From Buddleja alternifolia (lineage: Eukaryota; Streptophyta; Magnoliopsida; Lamiales; Scrophulariaceae): a DNA stretch of 64,000 bases. Each line of letters begins with the position of its first letter. Within the stretch, counting starts at the first letter, position 1. Shown here one piece after another: positions 21,463-32,497 of the stretch. Location: assembly GCA_019426215.1 (NCBI GenBank), contig CM033402.1, positions 19,287,104-19,351,103 on the forward strand, read 5' to 3'. The notes beneath the pieces are model-generated. The model was not told the DNA's origin and made no database searches. It saw only the letters and a program-made list of their open reading frames with translations. The position numbers and the translations under genes are program-made.

Positions 21463-22816
21463 ATGGCGAGGAAACGAGGTAAACGCGCAACAGGGACCTC
21501 TCCCACCCCGATTAAGTCTCAGACGGCGGTAATCAGCTCGCCAGGAGGGGAAGGCACGAGTGGAGTGCAAATCTTGAACGGGAATTTGGGCGAAATGGAT
21601 ACGGTAATTGATTGTGAGGATCTGCAACTTGAGAAGGGTGTTGGTGAAGGTAGGGGCAAATAGCCAGTCAATCGGTGTGACAGACCACTGCTCCGGCTGA
21701 AATTAGGTCATCCGAGGTGGAAGAGATGAAAATCCCCCTAAAGCTCTGGCTGAAATTAGGGCTTCTGAGGAGAAGACAATGAAAGCCCAAAGTTGGAGTG
21801 CCTTATTAAGTGGCAATCGTGAAGGGGGGAATGGACTGTCATTGCAACAAATTGATGGAAATGAAAAGGAGATCATCATCACCAAGGAGGAAGTGGAACC
21901 AGAATTGGCCTTCTGGAAACATTTCCTCTTTGCCTATATTCTTAGCCAGGAAATTCCCACTCCTATAGTGATGAATTTTCTCAAAACCAGATGGAAAGGG
22001 CTGACGTTGCCGCTCGTTGTCAAGTACCAGAGTGGATTCATCCTTCGGTTTGAGAATGAGTGCAGTGCTCCAAAGAGGTATACAGTTCTTCTATGCTAAA
22101 CCTATGATTGTGAAGAGATGGGAAGGCTGCATGGAAACGGGGGACATTGTAAAATTTGTACCAATATGGGTGCAACTTCCCAAACTTCCTATTGGTTTAT
22201 GGGGTGCTACGAGTCTGAGTAAAATTGCTAGTAGAATAGGTAAACCTATGTACACTGATGAGATGACCGCGCAAAAATTGAGACTAGACTATGCTAGAGT
22301 TCTTGTGACTGTTGAGGTTGGTAGTGAATTGCCACAGGCAGTGCCAATAAAAACAGAAGGAAAGGGTGAGGTGATTATGCAAGAGGTAATGTATGAGTGG
22401 ATTCCCTTGTACTGCACAAAGTGTAAGAAATGGGGGCACAAGGAAGCTGGATGCAATAAACCAGTTCAACAATCTTGGCAAGTGAAGAAGGTAGGGAAGT
22501 GGAAGGGAAACAACATAAAACAGCAGAATATAATCCTACACATTCCCCAAAGCCGAATGTTCAGAGTAATTTTATTACTCCACCTCAAGTCAAGGATACG
22601 AGTGGAGTTAGCCTGTCTGCTGATAAAGAAAAAGGGTTGATGAGAGATTAGCAGGAGGTGAAGAGTACAAAGCACAACAAAGGCCATTCTTGGTCTTTGA
22701 AAGCTAAGAACATTGAAGTGCAAAATGCTTTGTCAAACCTGTTTCATGTGCTTGGACAGGTGGGCAGTGTAGTAGAGGGGGGTACGGGGAGCCAAGAAGA
22801 CCCTCCTGACCTATGA
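21463..22816 (+). pseudogene. LINE ORF1 (DUF4283 and CCHC knuckle)
   Basis: Starts at an ATG (MARKRGKR) and is broken at 21661, near 22080 and at 22638. Pieces show a DUF4283-like segment (LKTRWKGLTLPLVVKY, then FVPIWVQLPKLPIGLWGATS, an index motif of plant LINE ORF1) and a zinc knuckle (CTKCKKWGHKEAGC, C-X2-C-X4-H-X4-C). ORF1 proteins bind the element's RNA. The terminal TGA (22814-22816) overlaps the ATG of ORF2 (22813-22815) as ATGA, an arrangement that allows termination and reinitiation. Confidence 0.82.
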
Positions 22817-23354
22817 ACATTGGGGCTTGGAATATTAGATGTTTGAATACGCCTGACAAACAGCTTGCCGTGAGAAGGTTGATTCATACTAGGAAGTTGG
22901 ATATTATGGCAATAATTGAAACTAGAGTAAAACCACAAAAATATCAAAAAATTTGAAATCAATATGGTGACGACTGGGAGGTGATAAACAATTATATAGA
23001 GGCAGTTAATGGGAGAATATGTCTTATGTGGAATAAACAAAGGGTGCAGTGTAAGGTGGCTAAGATCACTAATCAACAGATTTGTAAAACAGATATTGGA
23101 AAGTGCTCATTCATGCTATCTATCATCTATTGGTAGAATGAGGAAAGTGGGAGGACTTCTTTATGGGAGGATCTGGCACAACAAAACTATGCTGACCCAT
23201 GGGTTTTGTTAGGGGATTGGAACGCCACTCTTTTCCAAGATGAGAAAATCATTAATGATGGTACGTTTGCTGGTGGAAGTGAGAATATGTGCAGGTGTTT
23301 TGAGTTGGTAGGTCTGGCTGATGTGCCCTATATTGGCCAGTACCACACATGGAG
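22813..23354 (+). pseudogene. LINE ORF2, endonuclease N-terminal part
   Basis: Begins MNIGAWNIRCLNTPDKQ, the usual start of plant LINE apurinic-like endonucleases. IIETRVK (catalytic Glu) and LLGDWNATLF (GDFN motif) follow. Stops occur near 22956 and 23130. The frame runs to YHTW at 23354 and is cut there by the solo LTR, then resumes at 24869 with SNNQDKATRTYCKLDRV. Confidence 0.85.
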
Positions 23355-24863
23355 TGTTAGGAATTTCATGTTAGATGTTTTGATGATGACAAGATAGGAT
23401 TCAATGTGAGACCCCAAATAAAATGTAAGTTTATGCTTTCATAGATCATTGTATAAAGCGTTTAAAAGAGTTTGTAATTTTGTTTAGGCTTGTAATTTTT
23501 ATCCTCATAGATTTTAGACTAAGTCTTAGCGACTGAATTAATAATAGAATTCTAGGTGAGTCTATTTGAAAAGAAGTTGAAGACCAGCGTCTGAAGTCAA
23601 CCGAAGATGAAGATTCCGTCTTAGCGCCTGTCAAACGCTAAGAGACCGCAGTTCAGGATTCATGAATCAAGCGTTCAAATACTCGAGCGACTTAAAGAAG
23701 ATTCACCTGAAATAAATCCTCAAGTCATAAAGGACTTAAATGCAATCATTCAACGGGCATTTATTTCCAACGGGAAATAAATTCAAATTGCATTAAATGC
23801 CTGATAAAAGCATTAAATGTGATAAGCTACTGTGACTTGTGGACAAGCCTCCCTTTCACCAGACTGTCAGAACTTTCAAAGTTTTAGCTGCTCCCGTCCA
23901 ATCGGTTCCAGCGAATTTTCAGGAATGTCAGATTTTAAGTACAAACACGCGCTACGTGGAAGGCACGCTCCTACATGTGTCCAACGGACAGATCCCAAGA
24001 AATTGCCTATAAATACCTTACTCCAGAAAATCAAAAAGTAAGAGAACAACATCAAGAATTTACGAGAAATTATTGTCAAAAATCCTACGTACATTCTTTC
24101 TGAAAGAAGCTTAGAGATTTCATAGCCAAAACTTTTCAAGCTTTCCATCTACATTCAAACAGTCACAAATATCTCAAACATCTTCCAAAGAAGAAATCCA
24201 AACTCCAACTGAGATATTCCAAGTTGTTTGATCTTCTTTAAAACAAACAAAACCCTAGTGATAAACCTCAACATTTCATCTGAGTGAGAAAAGTTGTTGA
24301 AAACTTTCAGGCAGCATTTCTGAGTGAGAGAAGCTTGAAGAAGACGATCTTCATTGGTGCTGAAGTCTGTGTGATCAAGGAGCCCAAGATCATTTTCATC
24401 CATTACTATTGTGTAGAAGTTTCTGTGTGATCCTTTGATAATCATCATAGTAATTTCCTCCAAGTGAAAAAGGAGAAGAAGGACGTAGCTGGGATTACAT
24501 CACCCAGTGAACCTTACAAATTATTGTGTCATTTATGTTATTGTCTTATATTATTCACTTCATATTATTCTGAAAAAGACAAGTAAAATTGCAAAGCGAC
24601 TAATTCAATCAAAAGAACGCTAAACATTATTTCCGCTGTGCTAACCCTGATTAAGCGATCTAAGCATTGCCCTACTTTGGTAAATTGCTGAAATCACTAA
24701 GTCTAAGTTAACTATTCTGAAGCGTCTGACCCAAGCGCTCAGTTTTTCCAAGCGTTCAAATTTCTAAAGTGATACGAAAGTTTTTGTGAAGTCAAAAAAA
24801 GACTTCAGGGTCTATTCAACCCCCCCCCTTCTAGACCCTTTCGTATGCCACTTGGGACCACCA
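23355..24863 (+). mobile_element. solo LTR, SIRE/Maximus-like Copia
   Basis: 1509 bp running from TGTTAGGAATTTC to GGACCACCA, flanked by the exact duplication TGGAG at 23350-23354 and 24864-24868. The start region TTTTGATGATGACAAGATAG and the end region ATTCAACCCCCCCCCTTCT are hallmarks of SIRE/Maximus LTRs. A TATA box (CTATAAATACC) lies near 24008. No internal domain or second LTR is present, so this is what unequal LTR recombination leaves behind. It interrupts the LINE endonuclease. Confidence 0.87.
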
Positions 24864-25838
24864 TGGAGTAATAATCAAGATAAGGCGACACGGACATATT
24901 GTAAGCTTGACAGGGTTGTTGCCAACAGTGCCTGGTTTATTCATATGGATGGGGCAATGGTTCTTTTTCCTGACAATGATCTTTCTGATCATTGTCCCAT
25001 GATACTCTTAGTCAAAGAGCTAAAATTGGGCAAGCCATGCTTTAAATACTTAAATGTTTGGAAACAATACCCCGGCTACTTTGATATCATCAAGAATGAG
25101 TGGCAGACAGAGGTAGCAGGGTGTCGAATGTTTTGTATTGTGCAAAAGTTCAAGTTGATTAAAAGCAAATTAAAAGCGCTTCATAGAGGCCACTTTTCAG
25201 ATATCTCTAGCCAATTTAATAAAGCTAAGGGTAAGTTGCAAGATACTCGATTACAGTTAAAGGAGCTTCCTTTTGACAATCAACTCATCCAGGAAAAGAG
25301 GGAGCTATATAATGAGGTCAGGGGACTTAGTAAACTTGAAACTGAATTCCTCGGGCAACGAGTTAAAGTGGATCTTTATTTGAAAGGTGATGAAGGAACA
25401 AAGTATTTCTTTGCCAGGATACAAGCGCGGAAATCACAAGGGCATATCTTCCATCTCCAGGACAGTCGTGGTGAATCTTTAACAGAGCCAGAGGATGTGA
25501 AGCAAGAGATCTTGGAAATTTATCAGAATGTCATGGGCACGGTGAGTCCAACACAGGGGGAGGTACAAACTGATATTGTCCAGATGGGGTATCAGTTGAA
25601 ACAGGAAGATGTGGACCTTATAAATAAGGCAGTTACGAGGGAGGAGGTGAAGCAGGCTCTCTTCTATATCCCCAAGGATAAACGTCTGGGGCCAGATGGG
25701 TACACTTCAGGGTTTTACAAAAGTTCGTGGAACATCATAGGAGACGAGGTACAGATGCAGTGATGGAATTTTTCCAAAAAGGGAAGCTCCTAACCGAAAT
25801 AAATCATACACTTCTTCATTTGATTCCCAAGTGTAAGG
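24864..25838 (+). pseudogene. LINE ORF2, endonuclease C-terminus and start of reverse transcriptase
   Basis: Open from 24869 with CKLDRVVANSAW and DLSDHCPMIL, the SDH motif of the endonuclease. A long linker follows (GDEGTKYFFARIQARK), then the RT entry motif KDKRLGPDGYTSGFYK, which has Leu where most LINEs have Ser. A frameshift occurs near 25745. The segment ends at LIPKCK, where the second solo LTR begins. Confidence 0.85.
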
Positions 25839-27513
25839 TGTTAGGAATCCGATCGGATGCGCACTGGAAGCATGAACAATCATGGATTTCCAGAGTGAGA
25901 TCACTTTATGGCGTTTAATAAGTTTACATAAACAGAAACAATAACACAACGATTTACCGTTAGCGAAGCGTAATTTGTTTCTTGATCTAGCGTCTACACA
26001 ACAACAACCCCTAGAACTCCTGCCTCTAGATATCACGCCGAAAATAAGACTTGAAGAAAATCCACCACCTTCGGCTCCACCATGGCCGACGGCTATAAAG
26101 GAAGAGGAGAGAGAATTTTCTCTTCTTCTTTCTTTGCTGTCAAGTTTATTATGAGTGACTTAGGTTTTTTCCCACTCGGTATCATGTATTTATAAAGAAT
26201 GATGGGCTTGAAATTAATTAATTCCTTGAGCCCACCAATTCCTATAGTACACGCCTACTTCATCATTTATTGGGCTAAGTTGACTTTCAACATAGTCCAA
26301 TTATTAATTAAGTCCAACATATTTTAATCTAATTAAAATATGATATTAATTAATAATCAACTAAATTAAATAATCCAATAATTAAATTAGTACATGATAA
26401 ATATAATAAATAAATCTAATTATTTATTACTAATTTATTTTCACTAATCTAATTAATCAAATAAATTAATTTGTCCATAAAATGACAAATTACTTAATTT
26501 ATGGTATTTGACAGCGAAAGAATTTCTTCGCTTAATTCCTTGAAAGCGCGACTCTCTAGGTTCGTCTCAATTGGCATTGGGAGGAGACCAAGAATGTGAG
26601 TCTCACCTAGTCAGTCTCATGGACTCACATCGAAACCCAATTGAGATCAATTCTAATAGATCACATGCGAACATTTAGGTCACAGACACCCTCTAAGTAT
26701 AAGTCTTTCACTGTGACATCCCTATCGAGTGAGAGTCATTGTTTGTGTCAAGCTCACAGGACTCGATGTTGTGCTTTATGAATCATAGTAGGACGAAACT
26801 ACTGAACTACCCTTATGTACCATACATAAGTTAGTTCTCCTGCTTTGGCCAAAGACTTATAATTTCATTTTACCTACGATCGCACAGGACGTTAACTTGT
26901 TACTATCCGAGACAGTGAATCCCCTATTGGCAATCACCAAACAATTGCCACTTGTCCTTTTGAACCGCACTTCAAGGTTGATCCCACTGAAGGGTGAATT
27001 GGATCTAACTACTCTAATAACTCGTTCAGTGTCACAAGTCCAATCTTTGTGAACCCTCAGGTCTGAGGCCCATGCACACTACCATGACCAGTAATTCAAA
27101 CATTGACAGTCCAAGAGTAATTACCCATGTGATTAAATTACGGCGAACCGTGTTCGAATATATCAATTCCATTGCTATATCTATGACCAAGCTCCCATCA
27201 TCCAAAGTGACCGACTGACACTCCTTGTCAAAACTTGCGTCATACAAGTCTGGTTTTAATGCCCAATTTAGACTTGTCGACTTGCGAACTCTAGTTTAAG
27301 TAAACAAGGAACCGATACTTCTAGTGTCCATCTCCTCTAACTATTGAGGAGTAGAAGCTCCTTCTTGATAACTCGAAACTTATTTGTTCAATACTTATAT
27401 TAATGCCATCAAGATTGATATGAACAAAACAAATGCCTCTATTGATTGTACAATATAAATCAGTTCCCTACAAGTTCTAACTCCTCGTTGGCATCAAGGG
27501 CACATACCTAATA
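25839..27513 (-). mobile_element. solo LTR, same family as 29506-31208, minus orientation
   Basis: 1675 bp. Read in reverse it is alignable over most of its length to the LTR at 29506-31208, sharing for example GAAGTA..GTTCATAT and GACACTAGAAG. The flanks are TAAGG (25834-25838) and CAAGG (27514-27518), a duplication with one mismatch, and the terminal CA has become TA. No internal domain. The LINE frame reads LIPKCK before it and GPTTVSDY then PIACCSV after it, so the insertion point is exact. Confidence 0.83.
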
Positions 27514-27518
27514 CAAGG

Positions 27519-29276
27519 GACCAACTACGGTAAGTGATTACTAACCTATTGCTTGTTGTAGTGTATTATATAAAAATTATCTCTAAGATTATCTGTAATA
27601 TGGTAAAGTTAGTCCTCCCTGCTCTTGTGGATCAAGCCCAAGGGGCTTTTGTCTCTGGTCGATCTATAGTGGAGAATGTTACTTTATGTCATGAACTCGT
27701 GCGGGGGTACAGTAGCAAGGGGATTTCTCCCCAGGTGGTTATGACAGTGGATGTGAGAAAGGCTTATGATACTGTCAGTTGGAGTTTTTTGGAGAAAGTT
27801 TTGTCTGCTTATGGGTTCTCTGAGAAACTTATTTCCCTGATTATATTATGTGTGACTACAGCCAGGTACTCTATCATGTTGCAAGGAGCTGTCTTTACAA
27901 ATTCCAGGGAAAAATGGGGTTTGAGGCAGGGAGATCCCATGTCTCCTTATTTGTTTGTTTTGGTAATGGACCACCTGTCTAGGAGTTTCAGAACTCTGCA
28001 TACTGATCCTGGTTTTAGATTCCACCCTTAATGCAAGAAGGTTTTGCTTATAAGCCTCTGCTTTGCTGATGTTCTCATGATGTTTTGTAGAGGAGATAAG
28101 AGATCAATCAGCCAGTTACATGGGGTATTTGAGCAATTCCCAATAGTTTTAGGGTTAAAAGCAAATCTGGATAAAAGCCAAATGATATGCGGGGGTGTGA
28201 AAGAAGAGGACAAGCGGTTATTCTTGCTGAAAACTGGGTATATGGAAGGGAATATGCCAATGAGGTATTTGGAAGTCCCTCTTTTTCATCCAGACTCACA
28301 GTTAAATCTTGTCAACCATTGATTGAGAAAATTTTGGCTAGAGTTTCCTCCTGGACTGTGAGATACTTATCATTTGTAGGTCGTGTTTTGCTAATTAAGG
28401 ATGTTATTTTTAGAGTTCAGATGTTTTGGAGCCAAGTGTTTCTTATGCCTCTAACAGTGCTTCAGGGGATTGACAAAGTTTGTAAATCCATTCTATGGAG
28501 TGTGAAAACAGTTGGTAAGTACCAAGCTTCTGTGAGTTGGAGACATATCTGTGCAAATAAAAGTGAAGGTGGACTTGGACTTACTACCATGATACAATGG
28601 AAAACTACCGCCATTTTTAAGAACATTTGGAACATTGCTTAGAAAAATGATTCGTTATGGATTAAATGGATCCACTCTTACTATTTGAAGCAAGGGATTA
28701 TATGGACAGTTCAAGCAAGCATGACTGACTCTTGGCTTTGGAAGAGGATGATGGCAATCCGAAATCTATTTCTAGATGTTATTGACAGTGTTCGGAATAC
28801 ATGGAAAGGGGGGAAGTTCTCAATACACCAAGCATATGAACATGTAGTTGAACATCATGATGAAGTTGCTTGGAGGAAACTTGTTTAGGGGAAAGGACTT
28901 TTGGCAAGACATAGGTTTATTATGTGGCTTGCTGTTTTGGATATATTAAAGACCAAAGACAGGATCAGTAAAGGGAAAATGATAGAGGATGATAGATGTC
29001 TATTATGTTCATCGGATGGGGAAACTCGGGATCATCTTTTCTTTAGTTGTGATTTTGTACAGGAGGTGTGGAAGCAAAGTTGGTCTAAGTTGGGAATTAG
29101 ATCTCGTCATTTCACGTGGACAAAGGCGATTCTTTCGGTAGACTTTCTACCAATGACATTGTTGAGCATATTTGGAGTGTGTTGAGGTGTAAGTTTGACT
29201 GGTTTTGTTAGCCTAGGTATGCCTGGAGTAGCTGTATATGTTTGTTTTGTTTTAATAAAATACGCTTACTGGTTCC
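27519..29276 (+). pseudogene. LINE ORF2, reverse transcriptase and zf-RVT
   Basis: RT motifs follow in order: PIACCSVLYK, QGAFVSGRSIVENV, MTVDVRKAYDTVSWSFLE, GLRQGDPMSPYLFVLVMD. The catalytic F/YADD is altered to FADV (near 28063), which would abolish catalysis. LKANLDKSQMICGG and the thumb region follow, then the zf-RVT domain (HRFIMWLAVLDILKTKDR, CLLCSSDGETRDHLFFSC). Frameshifts lie near 27575, 28028, 28320, 28640 and 28888. No RNase H domain follows zf-RVT. The 3' UTR runs to the A-tail at 29277. Confidence 0.88.
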
Positions 29277-29286
29277 AAAAAAAAAA

Positions 29287-29505
29287 TACCCTTTTGAAAA
29301 AAGAAATCAAATTCATAAATAAATCTAAAATAATCATTCATTCTCTGATATCTCTCTCCTCTCTCATGTAAAAAAGAAAAATCCCAACAACCCCTCAAAA
29401 TCCCAAATCAATCTGGAGATTCTCTCTCAATCCTTGCTACCTTCACTGGTATTCACCTCCTCTGTCCGCGCCTCCATCTCAAGGCCTTCTAATTCAGCTC
29501 ATCTC
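29287..29505. other. non-coding segment between LINE tail and solo LTR
   Basis: A CT-rich stretch without a gene. Its last five bases ATCTC (29501-29505) are the left target-site duplication of the solo LTR. Confidence 0.55.
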
Positions 29506-31208
29506 TGTTAGGATTATGCCCTAAATTCCAATGAGGAATTAGATTGTATAGGGCTTTTACTTTTATCTTGTACAAACAATATCTATGGAATAAAAGGCAA
29601 TTTTATTTTGTTCATATGAATCTTAATGACATTTATAAGTATTGAACAATCCAAGTCCCAAATAATCAAGAGTGAGCTTCTACTCCTTACGGATTAAGGA
29701 AACGGACACTAGAAGCGTTAATTCCTTGATTATTTAAATTGGGTTCGCAAGTCAAAAAGTCTTAATTGGGCATTATGACCAAATTTGTATGACACAGGCT
29801 CTGAAAAGGAGTGTCAGTCAGTCACTAGGGAATAGTGGGAGTTTGTCCCGTAGATATATCAAATGAATTGATATATTTGAACATGGTTTGCCGTAATTCA
29901 ATCACGTGAGTATTTACTCAATGACTGTCAATTATTGAGTTACTAGTCGCGATAGTGTGTGTGGGCCTTAGACCTGAGGAGTCATGAAGATTGTGCTTGT
30001 GACATTAGATTTGTTATTAGAGTAGTTAATACAATTCACCCTTTGGTAGGATCAACCTCGAAGTACAATCTAAGTGGGCAAGCAGCAATCGTTCGGTGAC
30101 TGCCAATATGAGATTCACTGTCTCGAGTAGTAAACGAGTTAACATCCTGTGCAGTCATAGGCAAATGAAATTATAAGTCTTTGGCAGGAAAACTGACTTG
30201 TGTGGAACACGAGGGGTAGTTTGGTAATTTCATCTTACTATGACTTATTTAGCACAACATAAAGTCCTGTGAGTTTGACACATTCCATGACTCTCACTCG
30301 ATCGGGATGTTACTGTGAAAGGCTTATACTCACATGGTATTTGTGACCTAGAGGTTCGTATTGATTAAATCCTTTTAATCTCAATTGGGTTTCGATGTGA
30401 GTCCATGAGACTGGCTACGTGACACTCACATCCTTAGTTTTCTCACATTGCCAATTGAGACGAACCTAGAGAGTCGCACTTTCAAGGAATTAAGCGAAGA
30501 AAGTCTCAAGTTATCAAATAAGGTTAAATAGGTAATTTGTCATTTGATGGTCAAATTAATTTATTTGATTAATTAGATTAATTTAAATAAATTAATAATA
30601 ATAATAAATAAATTAATAATAATAATAAATAATTGGATTAATTTATTATCTTTCTTTTATTCTAAATTAATTATTGGATTAATTAATTTAGTAGATTATA
30701 ATTAATATCATATATTAATTGGATTAAATATATATTTGATTTAATTAATAAGTTGACTAAGTTGAAAGTCAACTTAGCCCACTATTGAGGAAGTAGGCGT
30801 GTATTATGGGGAGATGGGCTCAAGGAATTAGTTAATTCCAAGCCCATCACCTCATATAAATACACAGAGCCTATTGGAAAAACCTAACATACTAAATCAT
30901 AACTCTATTGCATAAAAAGAAAAGAGGAAAAAAAACCACTATTTGCCCTCTCCTTAGCCGTTGACCTCTAATGAGCTAGAGGAGGAGGGCTATTCTTTAT
31001 GCTTTATTCCGGCGTGATATCTAGAGGCAGGGATCTGCGATTGCTGCTACCTTTAAAGTTAAAGAAATCCTATTCTGGAACAAAGGTTAGTATTTAATGA
31101 AATTCGATTTCATTTTATGTTTATAAAACTATTAAACACCAAAAGTGATCCGGCTTGTGAATCTAAATATGTTTTCCTTTTCATGTGCATGATACAGTAT
31201 TCACAACA
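29506..31208 (+). mobile_element. solo LTR, TGTTAGGATTATG family
   Basis: 1703 bp from TGTTAGGATTATGCCC to CACAACA, flanked by exact ATCTC duplications at 29501-29505 and 31209-31213. It contains a TATA-like CATATAAATACAC near 30853 and an AT-rich AATAATAATAAAT simple repeat at about 30590-30630. It is homologous to the solo LTR at 25839-27513 in opposite orientation. No coding interior or partner LTR is present. The superfamily is probably Copia but was not proven here. Confidence 0.88.
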
Positions 31209-31239
31209 ATCTCCACCATTACAGTCATTCACAAATGTA

Positions 31240-31440
31240 TAATTCTCGATTAATTAATTTCAATTAATTAATCTCTCCATTAATTCATAAAGAATTAACT
31301 TAGTCAATAAGTACTACACTGAGTTAGTGTGTGGCCCCTAAGGCTCATTAACAAGCTAGCAATAGGTCCTATCCAAAGGCTAAATTAATTATCCAAATAA
31401 TTAATTAAACCCTTAATTAATTCACCAAATTTTGGAGAAA
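31240..31440 (-). repeat. fragment of the TGTTGTATGCCCAGC LTR family, reversed
   Basis: The minus strand matches part of the LTRs at 49138-51263 and 58560-60387, sharing TTGCTAGCTTGTTAATGAGCC, the adjoining GGGGTCACACAC and the AATTAATTAAT-rich tract that follows. Only about 200 bp remain. Ends and duplications cannot be fixed. Confidence 0.75.
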
Positions 31441-31459
31441 ACAAGGCCAATGGGACTAT

Positions 31460-32259
31460 TGATGTGAGTTAAATTTACATATTGGGCCAAGCTGACAAAG
31501 CCCAAGGCCAATGGGCTGAAAATCTATATAATGGGCGAGCTGAGGCCTAGGTAGTTCGCCTTGCTGGATCCAAGCTGGACTTATGGAAGGTCTTTAGCCA
31601 CAAGACAAGACCAATGAAGATCCGTCTAATAAAAGAAAGTCAAAGATCTGATCTTAATTAATGAGATCATAGTTAATACTAATTACCATGTGTATTCAAG
31701 TAAGGCCAAAGCTATAAGGAGGAGATTAAAGACAAGAGTCAATCAGTATTCAATCAAGGACCAATCAATTGAAGACTTGTCAAGCTAATTTGGGCATGAT
31801 CCTAGCTGGATCCGACCTGATCTAGGAGCTGCCATATGAAGCAAAGAAAGGAAGCTAGCTTTAGTCAAAGCTACCTTATTTAGTAGCAATTACAATCTAC
31901 AACTAAGGAAGGAAGACCAAGCATTTATGAAGCTACCAAATAGAAGAAATGGAAAGATGCTAAATTTCATCCAGCTGTCCGGACCAGCTACCCGGGTCAG
32001 CTACGCAGATCACCTACGTGTCATAATTAAATAAGGAAAGCAGCAAGCTACACTTCAGCTGCCATGATTAGCCTAAGTCTTCAATATTTGTATAAATACT
32101 CCTATTGAAGATGAATAAAACAAGTCTTTTTTATGCTTTATATTGTTACTCTGTCAAAATACGTATAATATATATACATATATATATTGCCTCACACATT
32201 GTACGCAATTATCCCATATAATAATATAAATAATGTCGGTGTGAATCGGACACGCATCA
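31460..32259 (+). mobile_element. Tat-like LTR with polypurine end, truncated element
   Basis: 800 bp from TGATGTGAG to CGCATCA. Its start matches the reverse of the LTR end at 60924 (TGATGTGGGTCG, then ATTGGGCCAAGC and AAGCCCAAG). A TATA box (TATAAATAC) lies near 32090 with AATAAA-type sequence after it. The bases before it, GGGACTAT, equal the end of the polypurine tract found at 60925-60940, so this is probably the 3' LTR of a deleted element rather than a true solo LTR. The right flank ATGTT has no matching left copy. Confidence 0.72.
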
Positions 32260-32357
32260 ATGTTAAAAATAAAAATAATCAAATATTTAATTCGATTCCA
32301 AACAATGATAGATATCATTTTTTTAACCTTTATTTAAATTAATATTGGCCGTGCATA

Positions 32358-32473
32358 GCACGGGTTACATACTAATTATTTATTATGCAACAATCTTATT
32401 CAATAAAGTAAATATGCACGGGTTACATACTAGTTATTTATTATGCAACAATCTTATTCAATAAAGTAAATAT
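32358..32473 (-). repeat. 58-bp tandem duplication in the 3' flank of the BBE-like gene
   Basis: Units 32358-32415 and 32416-32473 differ at only one position (ACTAATT versus ACTAGTT). On the minus strand each unit carries AATAAA (32379-32384 and 32437-32442), in the right place for a poly(A) signal 25-120 bp beyond the stop codon of the gene at 32498. Confidence 0.88.
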
Positions 32474-32497
32474 TGGACGAATAACCATCATACTCTT

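Larger units (their letters stand above)
21463..29286 (+). mobile_element. plant LINE (L1-like non-LTR retrotransposon), degenerate, with two solo LTRs inside
   Basis: ORF1 (DUF4283 and zinc knuckle) and ORF2 (endonuclease, reverse transcriptase, zf-RVT) lie in order on the plus strand. The element ends in AATAAAATACG followed by an A10 run at 29277-29286. The two interruptions (23355-24863 and 25839-27513) each have short duplications, and removing them restores reading through the LINE motifs. Excluding them, the LINE is about 4.6 kb from its first ATG. The 5' end is not resolved: I could not find the long target-site duplication expected around the A-tail. Many stops and frameshifts make it inactive. 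Confidence 0.88.
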
